DNA of 8,017 nucleotides. It comes from an uncultured Erysipelotrichaceae bacterium. GTDB lineage: Bacteria > Bacillota_I > Bacilli_A > Erysipelotrichales > Erysipelotrichaceae. Positions 1-8,017 of the stretch are shown here, piece after piece. The stretch is from contig CALBGK010000132.1 of the NCBI GenBank assembly GCA_937893115.1, forward strand, positions 1 to 8,017, read 5' to 3'. The stretch's first letter is position 1, and the number at the start of each line of letters is the position of its first letter. The notes below the pieces were generated by a model. The model was not told where the DNA came from. It saw only the letters and a program-made list of their open reading frames with translations, and did not search any database. The translations under genes were made by a program, and so were the position numbers.

Positions 1-249
1 ATCACTCCTCAACAACTAATTTCTAAAAATCGTACGCGTAATATAACTAACGCTAGACATATTGCCATGTATCTATGCAGAAAGATGTTAGATGCATCAT
101 ATAAGGAAATAGGCAAGGAGTTTGGCAAAAGAGACCATTCAACTGTCATGAACGCCTGTGTGAAGGTAGAAAAGAATATAAAAACCAATCCTTTATATCA
201 AAAAGTGGTTGAAGATATTGAGACAAAAGTTAAGATCAATCCACAATAA
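1..249 (+). CDS. dnaA: Chromosomal replication initiator DnaA, C-terminal domain IV (5' end outside window)
   Basis: The frame is open from base 1 and gives 82 residues ending in TAA at 247-249. DnaA is the AAA+ ATPase that binds 9-bp DnaA boxes and melts the origin. Only domain IV, the helix-turn-helix DNA-binding part, is present. The diagnostic DnaA signature lies at fragment residues 36-50 (EIGKEFGKRDHSTVM), with R44-D45-H46-S47-T48 matching the RDH(T/S)T base-contacting block. The basic stretch KNRTRN (residues 9-14) corresponds to the basic loop region ahead of the signature helix. The AAA+ domain with Walker motifs lies upstream of the window. An ATG at 67 is internal and is not a real start. 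The gene is followed directly by a DnaA-box cluster and dnaN, the standard origin arrangement. Identification is very secure; the fragment shows no damage. Confidence 0.97.
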   Translation: MTPQQLISKNRTRNITNARHIAMYLCRKMLDASYKEIGKEFGKRDHSTVMNACVKVEKNIKTNPLYQKVVEDIETKVKINPQ

Positions 250-257
250 ATCATAAT

Positions 258-266
258 TTATTCACA
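258..266 (+). promoter_or_regulatory. DnaA box 1 (TTATTCACA)
   Basis: This is an exact match to the consensus TTATNCACA, starting nine bases after the dnaA stop codon. It is the box nearest dnaA and faces dnaN. Its core is repeated in opposite orientation at 290-298. Confidence 0.8.
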
Positions 267-289
267 TCATAGAAATGTTAAAATAGTCT

Positions 290-298
290 TGTGAATAA
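290..298 (-). promoter_or_regulatory. DnaA box 2, inverted (TGTGAATAA on + strand)
   Basis: The complement reads TTATTCACA, identical to box 1 but on the opposite strand. The two form an inverted pair separated by 23 bp. It is an exact consensus match. Confidence 0.75.
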
Positions 299-312
299 AG
301 GAAAATTTAACT

Positions 313-321
313 TTATCCACA
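313..321 (+). promoter_or_regulatory. DnaA box 3 (TTATCCACA)
   Basis: This is an exact match to the strongest form of the DnaA box. It abuts box 4 with no intervening base, giving a perfect 18-bp tandem repeat. Confidence 0.88.
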
Positions 322-330
322 TTATCCACA
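322..330 (+). promoter_or_regulatory. DnaA box 4 (TTATCCACA), adjacent to AT-rich tract
   Basis: This exact TTATCCACA follows box 3 directly, in the same orientation, pointing into the AT-rich tract that begins at 331. A box pair bordering the melting region is where Firmicutes DnaA is known to load onto single-stranded DNA. Confidence 0.88.
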
Positions 331-353
331 TGCTTAATAATAATGATTAATAT
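325..353 (+). promoter_or_regulatory. Possible dnaN promoter overlapping DnaA box 4
   Basis: TCCACA (325-330, 4 of 6 to TTGACA) lies 17 bp before TAATAT (348-353, 4 of 6 to TATAAT), about 30 bp upstream of the dnaN start. If real, the -35 element would sit inside DnaA box 4, so bound DnaA would compete with RNA polymerase. In an AT-rich tract such weak matches are easy to find by chance, and dnaN may simply be read from a dnaA promoter upstream. Confidence 0.25.
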
Positions 354-368
354 TAAAAAATAAAAAAA
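331..368. other. AT-rich candidate DNA unwinding element
   Basis: Only three of 38 bases are G or C (332, 333, 345). The tract starts right after box 4 and runs to the dnaN ribosome binding site. From 334, five consecutive triplets (TTA, ATA, ATA, ATG, ATT) each place an A in the middle position of the opposite strand, a degenerate form of the DnaA-trio pattern. The tract also contains the 10-bp palindrome TTAATATTAA at 347-356. The role is inferred. Confidence 0.55.
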
Positions 369-382
369 GAAGGGACCTCTTT

Positions 383-1504
383 ATGCAATTCAAAATCTCG
401 AAAAGCGAATTTCTTAAATCTTTAAATCTAGTTGCCAAGGCAGCTTCCACCACAACACCTATGCCATCTCTATGTGGTATTAAGATTGAAGCTACAGGTG
501 ATTCTATTACTATGATAGCTTCTGATTCTAATATTTCTATTAAATCTACTTTATATGTAAGTGAAGAAGAAAATGAATTAAGCATTTTTGAAGAAGGTGT
601 ATGTGTTATCGATTATCGTTACATCGTCGAAATCGTTCGTAAATTAGATGGTAAGACTATTACCCTTGAAATAATGGATGGCACATTGATCAAAATTACT
701 GGTGGTACTTCAGAATTTAAATTAAATGGCATCCCAGTAAATGATTATCCAGAAATCAACTTTTCTATTTCTCAAAATAAATTTAAATTTAAACCTTCTA
801 TCTTAAACGAAATAGTTGAACAGACTTCATTTGCCTGCAGTGATAAAGAAACTAGACCTGCTTTGACTGGTGTCAACCTCATTGCTAAGGACAAAAAACT
901 ATATGTCAATGCTACTGACTCTTATCGTCTAGCATCTAAAATAATTGATATCGATGAAGATCTAAATTTCAATATTACTATTCCTTCAAAGCATCTATCA
1001 GAAGTTAGTCGTAGCATTCAAAATGAAAAGGAAATTGAAATTGCCATCGATAACCAAAAGATAGCTTTTATCTTTGATAACAATATCATGCTGACAAGGC
1101 TTATCGAGGACTCATATCCTGATACATCTAGACTAATCCCTAGTTCTTTCACTCAAACTTTAACTCTAAGTAGTAAAGATTTAGTAAACGCAATTGACAG
1201 AACATCATTCATTAAGTCTGATGGTAAAAATGTTGTCAAAATGGCTATTGATAGTGAATACTTGACAGTGACATCATCAAGTCAGGAAATTGGGTCATCA
1301 TTTGAAAAGATAGCTATTATCAGCTATACTGGCAATCCCCTAACCATCTCATGTAGTGGTAAGTATTTGACTGATGCCATCAAAGCCTTAAAGAGCGAAA
1401 CAGTAGTGATGAAATTTAATGGTGATATTAAACCTATCATCATTGCTAAACCAGATGATGAAAATATCCTACAATTGATTTCGCCAGTTCGTACTTATAA
1501 CTAA
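383..1504 (+). CDS. dnaN: DNA polymerase III beta subunit (sliding clamp)
   Basis: This 373-residue protein forms the ring-shaped homodimer that holds the replicative polymerase on DNA and recruits mismatch repair, ligase and translesion partners through a hydrophobic pocket. Its length is that of the family (about 370-380), fitting three repeated clamp folds of roughly 120 residues each. Diagnostic blocks are RPALTGV (residues 158-164), ATDSYRLA (177-184), LIEDSYPD (240-247) and the C-terminal PVRTYN (368-373); the C-terminal strand lines the partner-binding pocket in known clamps. The ATG at 383 is supported by AGAAGGGA at 368-375, seven bases upstream, and by the usual N-terminus (MQFKISKSEFL). 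It lies 133 bp after dnaA across the candidate origin and is followed by a long hairpin, so it may end its own transcript there. The frame is intact and nothing is unusual in composition. Confidence 0.98.
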   Translation: MQFKISKSEFLKSLNLVAKAASTTTPMPSLCGIKIEATGDSITMIASDSNISIKSTLYVSEEENELSIFEEGVCVIDYRYIVEIVRKLDGKTITLEIMDGTLIKITGGTSEFKLNGIPVNDYPEINFSISQNKFKFKPSILNEIVEQTSFACSDKETRPALTGVNLIAKDKKLYVNATDSYRLASKIIDIDEDLNFNITIPSKHLSEVSRSIQNEKEIEIAIDNQKIAFIFDNNIMLTRLIEDSYPDTSRLIPSSFTQTLTLSSKDLVNAIDRTSFIKSDGKNVVKMAIDSEYLTVTSSSQEIGSSFEKIAIISYTGNPLTISCSGKYLTDAIKALKSETVVMKFNGDIKPIIIAKPDDENILQLISPVRTYN

Positions 1505-1541
1505 AGAGAAATTTTAATTAAATATAAATCATCTAAAGTAC

Positions 1542-1589
1542 AGCTCCTAGTAAAGTAGTTCTTTCAACAAGACCTACATACTAGGAGTT
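1542..1589 (+). terminator. Long interrupted hairpin after dnaN, probable terminator or RNA structure
   Basis: CTCCTAGTA (1544-1552) pairs perfectly with TACTAGGAG (1579-1587), and A1542/G1543 can extend the stem with T1589/T1588. Inside, GTAG (1555-1558) pairs with CTAC (1574-1577). After one mismatch, TCTT (1560-1563) pairs with AAGA (1569-1572), leaving a 5-base loop TCAAC. The fold starts about 40 bases after the dnaN stop. Only three T's follow directly (1588-1590), although the next bases are T-rich, so intrinsic termination may be weak. The position at the end of dnaN and before a new promoter favours a terminator. Confidence 0.6.
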
Positions 1590-1661
1590 TATTGCTATTC
1601 TTGTATTATGCTCATTAATTATTTTATTGTTTAATTTTTGCTTAGACGCGATTTATTAGTT

Positions 1662-1677
1662 TGTGTATACCTACACA
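1662..1677. promoter_or_regulatory. Short perfect dyad, possible operator
   Basis: TGTGTA (1662-1667) and TACACA (1672-1677) form a 6-bp inverted repeat around TACC. It lies about 60 bp upstream of the candidate yaaA promoter. The left half, TGTGTATAC, is one base from an inverted DnaA box (TGTGNATAA). It also falls in the 17-bp spacer of a very weak promoter-like pair, TTAGTT (1656-1661) and TATAAA (1679-1684). A role as binding site for DnaA or another regulator is only a guess. Confidence 0.25.
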
Positions 1678-1712
1678 GTATAAAGCTTAATCTGTCTTAG
1701 AATGGCTTAAAA

Positions 1713-1741
1713 TTGTATTATTTACCTTAATGTAGTATAAT
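1713..1741 (+). promoter_or_regulatory. Candidate sigma-A promoter of the yaaA-recF-gyrB-gyrA operon
   Basis: A perfect -10 hexamer TATAAT (1736-1741) lies 17 bp after TTGTAT (1713-1718), which keeps the TTG of the -35 consensus but little more. It follows the dnaN hairpin, so it could start the downstream operon independently. Transcription would be expected to begin near 1748, about five bases before the yaaA ATG at 1753. Confidence 0.6.
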
Positions 1742-1752
1742 ATCTATGAAAT

Positions 1753-1961
1753 ATGGAGAAAAAATTAACGATAGATAGTGAATTTATCACTTTAGCTCAA
1801 GCACTTAAATTCTTAGATTTGGTTTCCAGTGGCGGTCAAGCCAAATTTTTCTTGATTGAAAATGAAATTTTTGTCAACGGCGAAAGAGAAACAAGGCGAG
1901 GGCGTAAGTTATACCCTGATGATGTCATAAAATTTGAAAATCAAAGCTACAGGATAAATAA

Positions 1962-1965
<4 letters not shown>
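1753..1965 (+). CDS. yaaA: S4-domain RNA-binding protein YaaA
   Basis: This 70-residue protein consists almost entirely of one S4-like RNA-binding fold, the small alpha-L motif also found in ribosomal protein S4, pseudouridine synthases and tyrosyl-tRNA synthetase. It resembles the 71-residue Bacillus subtilis YaaA, which sits at the same place between dnaN and recF. Key stretches are the N-terminal TIDSEFITLAQALKF (residues 6-20), SGGQAKFFL (26-34), then VNGERETRRGRKLYPDD (41-57) with its basic RRGRK. The family's exact role is not settled; an association with ribosomes or RNA is usually suggested. The ATG at 1753 matches the family N-terminus, but no Shine-Dalgarno sequence precedes it, and the likely promoter -10 box ends 11 bases upstream, so translation may be leaderless. 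The TGA stop overlaps the recF start in ATGA (1962-1965), implying translational coupling. It is not related to E. coli YaaA. Confidence 0.93.
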
Positions 1966-4947
<2,982 letters not shown>

Positions 4948-4948
4948 G

Positions 4949-4954
4949 AAGGAG
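4949..4954 (+). promoter_or_regulatory. gyrA ribosome binding site
   Basis: AAGGAG lies six bases before ATG 4961 but directly touches ATG 4955. Normal spacing therefore selects 4961 as the gyrA start. The site begins two bases after the gyrB TAG stop, so the genes are closely coupled. Confidence 0.88.
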
Positions 4955-4960
4955 ATGTTA

Positions 4961-7390
4961 ATGGAACAAGAATTTAATCATGGAAAAATAAAAGAAGTTA
5001 ATATTTCCAATGAGATGCGTGATAACTTTTTAAGTTATTCAATGTCTGTGATTATCGAAAGAGCTTTACCTGATATTCGTGATGGCTTAAAACCAGTTCA
5101 CCGTCGTGTCTTATGGGCTATGTATACCATAGGTAATACACCAGATAAACCACATATCAAGTCAGCCAACATTGTCGGTGAAGTACTAGGTAAATATCAT
5201 CCACATGGCGATACTGCAGCTTATGATACGATGGTCAGAATGGCTCAAGATTTCTCATATCGTTATCCATTAGTAGATGGCCATGGTAACTTTGGTTCTA
5301 TCGATGGCGATGGTGCAGCAGCTATGCGTTATACCGAAGCTAGAATGTCAAAAATATCAATGGAACTCCTTCAAGATATTCGTAAGGAGACCATCGATTG
5401 GAAAGATAACTACGATGCTCGTTTTAAAGAACCGGTTGTCCTACCTAGCAAATTTCCTAATCTTTTAGTCAATGGTTCAACTGGTATTGCGGTTGGTATG
5501 GCTACTAATATGCCACCACACAATCTAAATGAAGCTATTGATGCCACAATTGCGGTCATGGAAAATCCTGATATTACTATCCAAGAACTAATGGATAATT
5601 ATATTTCTGGACCAGACTTCCCAACTGGTGGTTACATTGTTGGCAGAACTGGCATCAAGCAAGCCTACGAAACAGGTAAGGGTACTATTACTATTCGTTC
5701 TAAGATTGATATAGAAGAAAAAGAGAACGGTAAGAAACGTCTTATTGTCAGGGAAATACCATATCAGACTAATAAATCTACTTTAGTTGAAAAGATTGCT
5801 TCTTTAGTTAGAGAAAAGATCATCGATGGTATTACATCCCTAGTTGATGAATCTAACCGTGATGGTATTAAGATAGTTATCGACTTACGTCGTGATGTAC
5901 AAGTAGAAGTTATTTTAAATCAGCTATATCGTTTGACTGGTCTACAAACTACACTTTCTATCAACAATAATGTCTTGGTCGATAATAGACCAATGTTACT
6001 ATCACTTAAAGAAATATTAAGTTACTATATCAAACATCAAATTGATGTCGTATCTCGTCGAACTTCTTTTGACTTGCAAAAAGCTGAAGATAGAGCTCAT
6101 ATCTTAGAAGGCTTAAAGATAGCTCTTGATTATATCGATGAGATAATAGAACTCATTAGAAGTTCTAAAGATAGCGATGTCGCTTTAAAGAATTTGATGG
6201 AACGATATCGTTTAACTGAAATTCAGGCTAAGTCTATTCTAGAAATGCAACTCAGAAGATTGACAGGGCTAGAAAGAGATAAGATTATAACTGAACTTGA
6301 TGAGTTATATGCGACTATCGATGATTTAAAAGATATCTTGGCAAATCATAGCCGTATTGTAGAAATCATTAAGAATGAATTATTAGATATCAAAAATCGT
6401 TACGGCGATGAGCGAAGAACAGAAATTATCGAAGGTGATGTCGATGTCGAAGATGAATCACTGATTCCTGTTTCTGATGTCATCATCTCAATGACGGTCA
6501 ATGGTTATATTAAGCGATTACCTATTGATACTTATCGTATCCAAAATCGTGGAGGTCGTGGTGTTAAGGGCATGACTCTAAATGAAGACGATATCATTGA
6601 ACAAAATATTACGATGTCAACACATGATCATCTACTATTGTTTACTAATAAGGGTAAGATCTATCGCATTAAGGGATATCGTATTCCTGAAGCCACTCGC
6701 AATTCTAAGGGTCTACCTGTTGTCAATCTCTTAAAATTAGATAAAGACGAAAAGGTTAAGACATTAGTTGTGATGGGTAAAGATGATAAACTTGATGGCT
6801 ATCTCTTATTTGTCACTAAGAATGGTCTATGTAAACGCGTCGAATTAAAAGAGTTTAATTTGATTCGTCAAAATGGTAAGATTGCCATTACCTTAAAAGA
6901 TGATGATGAATTAGTTACAGTTAAACGTACTAGCGGTAATGACCAAATAATCATCGCCGCTTCTAATGGCAAGGCTGTTCGCTTTAAGGAGGAAGATATT
7001 CGTCCGATGGGTAGAAATGCCAGTGGCGTTAGAGGTATGAATGTCGATGGTTCAAGTGTCATTGGTGCATGTACAGATGCTGATGGATCATATATCTTAG
7101 TCGTTTCTAAGAATGGTTATGGTAAGAAGTCATTACTTGATGAATATCGTATTACCTCTCGTGGTGCTAAAGGTGTCAAGACCATCCAAATTACCGAAAA
7201 GAATGGTGACTTAGTAGCCTTAAAAGCTGTTAATGGTGATGAAGATGCCATCATTATGACCGATAATGGCATTGTCATTAGAATTCCTATCTCTTCTTGT
7301 TCGACACTAGGTCGTTCGACACAGGGAGTTAGATTAATAAAACCACAAGATGGTACATTTGTCTCAACTGTTACAATACTTGAACATTAA
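4961..7390 (+). CDS. gyrA: DNA gyrase subunit A
   Basis: This is the DNA-cleaving subunit of gyrase. From ATG 4961 it has 809 residues; an ATG two codons earlier (4955) touches the ribosome binding site and is unlikely. The breakage-reunion domain holds the catalytic tyrosine Y124 in AAMRYTE, next to R123. The quinolone-resistance region [13 protein letters not shown] (77-89) carries T85 and D89 at the positions of E. coli S83 and D87. The C-terminal domain has six beta-pinwheel repeats, beginning at [13 protein letters not shown] and ending at GVRLIKPQ. The GyrA box is QNRGGRG (528-534), one change from the usual QRRGGRG, and it separates GyrA from ParC. TAA follows right after the last blade (…TILEH). 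The usual acidic tail is absent from the protein but is encoded in frame just after the stop (7391-7414, EEEETKEE). B. subtilis GyrA is slightly longer (about 820). GyrA assignment is secure; the C-terminus deserves care. Confidence 0.98.
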   Translation: MEQEFNHGKIKEVNISNEMRDNFLSYSMSVIIERALPDIRDGLKPVHRRVLWAMYTIGNTPDKPHIKSANIVGEVLGKYHPHGDTAAYDTMVRMAQDFSYRYPLVDGHGNFGSIDGDGAAAMRYTEARMSKISMELLQDIRKETIDWKDNYDARFKEPVVLPSKFPNLLVNGSTGIAVGMATNMPPHNLNEAIDATIAVMENPDITIQELMDNYISGPDFPTGGYIVGRTGIKQAYETGKGTITIRSKIDIEEKENGKKRLIVREIPYQTNKSTLVEKIASLVREKIIDGITSLVDESNRDGIKIVIDLRRDVQVEVILNQLYRLTGLQTTLSINNNVLVDNRPMLLSLKEILSYYIKHQIDVVSRRTSFDLQKAEDRAHILEGLKIALDYIDEIIELIRSSKDSDVALKNLMERYRLTEIQAKSILEMQLRRLTGLERDKIITELDELYATIDDLKDILANHSRIVEIIKNELLDIKNRYGDERRTEIIEGDVDVEDESLIPVSDVIISMTVNGYIKRLPIDTYRIQNRGGRGVKGMTLNEDDIIEQNITMSTHDHLLLFTNKGKIYRIKGYRIPEATRNSKGLPVVNLLKLDKDEKVKTLVVMGKDDKLDGYLLFVTKNGLCKRVELKEFNLIRQNGKIAITLKDDDELVTVKRTSGNDQIIIAASNGKAVRFKEEDIRPMGRNASGVRGMNVDGSSVIGACTDADGSYILVVSKNGYGKKSLLDEYRITSRGAKGVKTIQITEKNGDLVALKAVNGDEDAIIMTDNGIVIRIPISSCSTLGRSTQGVRLIKPQDGTFVSTVTILEH

Positions 7391-7417
7391 GAAGAGGAAG
7401 AGACAAAGGAAGAATAA
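7391..7417 (+). other. In-frame acidic codon run after the gyrA stop (possible lost or readthrough tail)
   Basis: After the gyrA TAA (7388-7390) the same frame reads GAA GAG GAA GAG ACA AAG GAA GAA and then TAA (7415-7417), that is EEEETKEE. Glutamate-rich C-terminal tails are typical of GyrA. The simplest reading is that the stop replaced a sense codon such as GAA, or that some ribosomes read through it. A purine-rich run by chance, or a base-call error, cannot be excluded. Confidence 0.6.
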
Positions 7418-7423
7418 ACTATA

Positions 7424-7448
7424 GAAGGATGAGTTAAGCTCATCCTTC
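7424..7448 (+). terminator. Perfect 10-bp hairpin after gyrA, lacking a U-tract
   Basis: GAAGGATGAG (7424-7433) and CTCATCCTTC (7439-7448) pair without mismatch around the loop TTAAG. It starts seven bases after the second in-frame stop. The next bases, ATCTGGTATT, are not a T-run, so it does not look like a classical intrinsic terminator. It may instead attenuate or terminate weakly, protect the gyrA 3' end, or separate gyrA from the next gene at the mRNA level. It ends 18 bases before that gene's ribosome binding site. Confidence 0.5.
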
Positions 7449-7465
7449 ATCTGGTATTGAAGCAC

Positions 7466-7473
7466 AAAGGAGG
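7466..7473 (+). promoter_or_regulatory. Ribosome binding site selecting a TTG start
   Basis: AAAGGAGG is a near-perfect Shine-Dalgarno sequence seven bases before TTG 7481. The first in-frame ATG is about 84 codons later, inside the conserved domain, so this site fixes the non-ATG start. Confidence 0.88.
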
Positions 7474-7480
7474 TTTTAGA

Positions 7481-8017
7481 TTGCTTCAAAAAATAGATAT
7501 TAAGAATATTCTTAATTTACTCTTAGGTAGTGCAATTCTTGCCTTCGGATTATATAATATTCATAATTTTGCTCAGATTACTGAGGGTGGTATCTTAGGT
7601 TTAACTTTGCTTCTACATGAATGGTTTAATTTGTCACCATCGCTTTCTGGCTTAATTTTTAATACTCTATCTTATTTATTAGGATGGAAGATACTTGGTA
7701 ACAATTTCATCTTGAAATCATTTATTGCTGCCATGGGTTTTTCTATCTTCTATTTTATTTTTGAACAGTTTCCACCAATATATCCTGATATTGCTAATCA
7801 CCCACTGATATCAGCAATTTTAGGTGCAATCTTTGTCGGAGTGGGTGTTGGTATAGCTTTAAGAAGCGGTGGTGCACCAGGTGGCGATGATGCCTTAGCT
7901 ATATCTATTTCATCAATGACTAAAATTAAGATTCAATGGATATATTTATTCTTTGATCTACTTATCTTATTATTATCATTAACTTATATTCCTTTTAATA
8001 AAATTATTTATTCTTTA
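7481..8017 (+). CDS. YitT-family integral membrane protein (3' end outside window)
   Basis: A TTG start opens a frame that stays open for 179 codons to the window edge. The product is strongly hydrophobic, with about five likely membrane segments near residues 11-28, 36-46, 54-72, 80-95 and 109-127, and a sixth near 152-170. The pattern EGGILGLTLLLHEWFNLSP (35-53), the YLLGWKILG motif (65-73) and the glycine-rich RSGGAPGGDDALA (128-140) fit the YitT membrane domain (formerly DUF161), in which this half-motif occurs twice. Many family members carry a cytoplasmic DUF2179 domain after the membrane part; whether this one does cannot be seen. The molecular function of the family is not established, and transport has only been suggested. 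There is no clear promoter in the 90-bp gap, so it may be read from the gyrase operon past the hairpin, although a functional link to gyrase is not implied. Confidence 0.88.
   Translation, partial: MLQKIDIKNILNLLLGSAILAFGLYNIHNFAQITEGGILGLTLLLHEWFNLSPSLSGLIFNTLSYLLGWKILGNNFILKSFIAAMGFSIFYFIFEQFPPIYPDIANHPLISAILGAIFVGVGVGIALRSGGAPGGDDALAISISSMTKIKIQWIYLFFDLLILLLSLTYIPFNKIIYSL

Larger units (their letters stand above)
250..382. other. Candidate replication origin (oriC) between dnaA and dnaN
   Basis: This 133-bp gap holds four exact matches to TTATNCACA (258-266, 290-298, 313-321, 322-330). A tract with 35 of 38 bases A/T (331-368) follows on the dnaN side. DnaA boxes next to an AT-rich unwinding element between dnaA and dnaN are the established Firmicutes oriC layout. 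In many Firmicutes a second box cluster lies upstream of dnaA, which is outside this window, so this may be only one half of a bipartite origin. Function is inferred from sequence and position. Confidence 0.85.

Noticed and set aside
334..585. Open frame on the - strand over the origin and start of dnaN
   Set aside because: It lies antisense to a clear dnaN gene and the origin tract, and its product resembles no family I recognise.
1746..1778. Ten-codon ATG frame overlapping the yaaA start (possible leader peptide)
   Set aside because: It would begin before or at the predicted transcript start, has no ribosome site, and runs out of frame into yaaA. Chance is the better explanation.
4955..4960. 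Upstream ATG giving GyrA two extra residues (ML)
   Set aside because: It directly touches the AAGGAG ribosome site at 4949-4954, leaving no spacing. ATG 4961 has normal six-base spacing and matches the family N-terminus better.
5277..5468. Second + strand open frame inside gyrA
   Set aside because: It is a shifted frame within the conserved cleavage domain, with no ribosome site and no recognisable product.
6868..7062. 64-codon open frame on the - strand inside gyrA
   Set aside because: It is a shadow of the pinwheel-repeat coding sequence.

Overview
This window is the right-hand flank of a bacterial replication origin. It reads, all on the + strand: dnaA (3' end only) – oriC-type DnaA-box region – dnaN – S4-domain yaaA – recF – gyrB – gyrA – start of a YitT-family membrane protein gene. 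The base composition is AT-rich, the gene order is the classic Firmicutes origin order, ribosome binding sites are strong (AAGGAG type), and tryptophan is encoded by TGG with TGA used as a stop. This points to a low-GC Firmicute (Bacillota) using the standard bacterial code. An Erysipelotrichia-like lineage is my best guess from overall flavour, but the sequence alone does not prove it. No CRISPR array, insertion sequence, tRNA, rRNA or foreign-looking island is visible.

Layout. 1-249 encodes the DNA-binding domain IV of DnaA. 250-382 is the dnaA–dnaN gap and holds four 9-bp matches to the DnaA-box consensus TTATNCACA: 258-266 (+), 290-298 (-), and 313-321 and 322-330 (+, directly abutting). 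An unwinding-element-like tract follows (35 of 38 bases A/T, 331-368). dnaN (383-1504) encodes the sliding clamp. 1505-1752 is a 248-bp gap with a long interrupted hairpin just after dnaN, a short dyad, and a TATAAT promoter only 11 bp before the next start codon. 1753-7390 is a tight operon yaaA-recF-gyrB-gyrA: ATGA overlap, 29-nt overlap, then a short spacer with a strong ribosome binding site. 7391-7480 is a short gap with a 10-bp perfect hairpin. A TTG-started YitT-family gene runs off the right edge. No gene-free stretch exceeds 300 bp.

How the genes work together. DnaA opens the origin at its boxes, the clamp DnaN tethers the replicative polymerase, RecF acts at gapped or stalled forks, and GyrA2B2 relieves the positive supercoils ahead of the fork. 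All genes point away from the origin, so they are co-directional with the rightward fork.

This is a conserved core region and I see no new multi-gene system. The most interesting points are small. (1) gyrA ends in TAA right after the sixth beta-pinwheel blade, but the next eight in-frame codons read EEEETKEE before a second TAA, as if the usual acidic GyrA tail had been cut off by one nonsense codon or is added by readthrough. (2) The yaaA-recF-gyrBA operon may start as a nearly leaderless mRNA. (3) There is an abutting DnaA-box pair with a degenerate trio-like tract beside it. (4) There is a large structured hairpin after dnaN.
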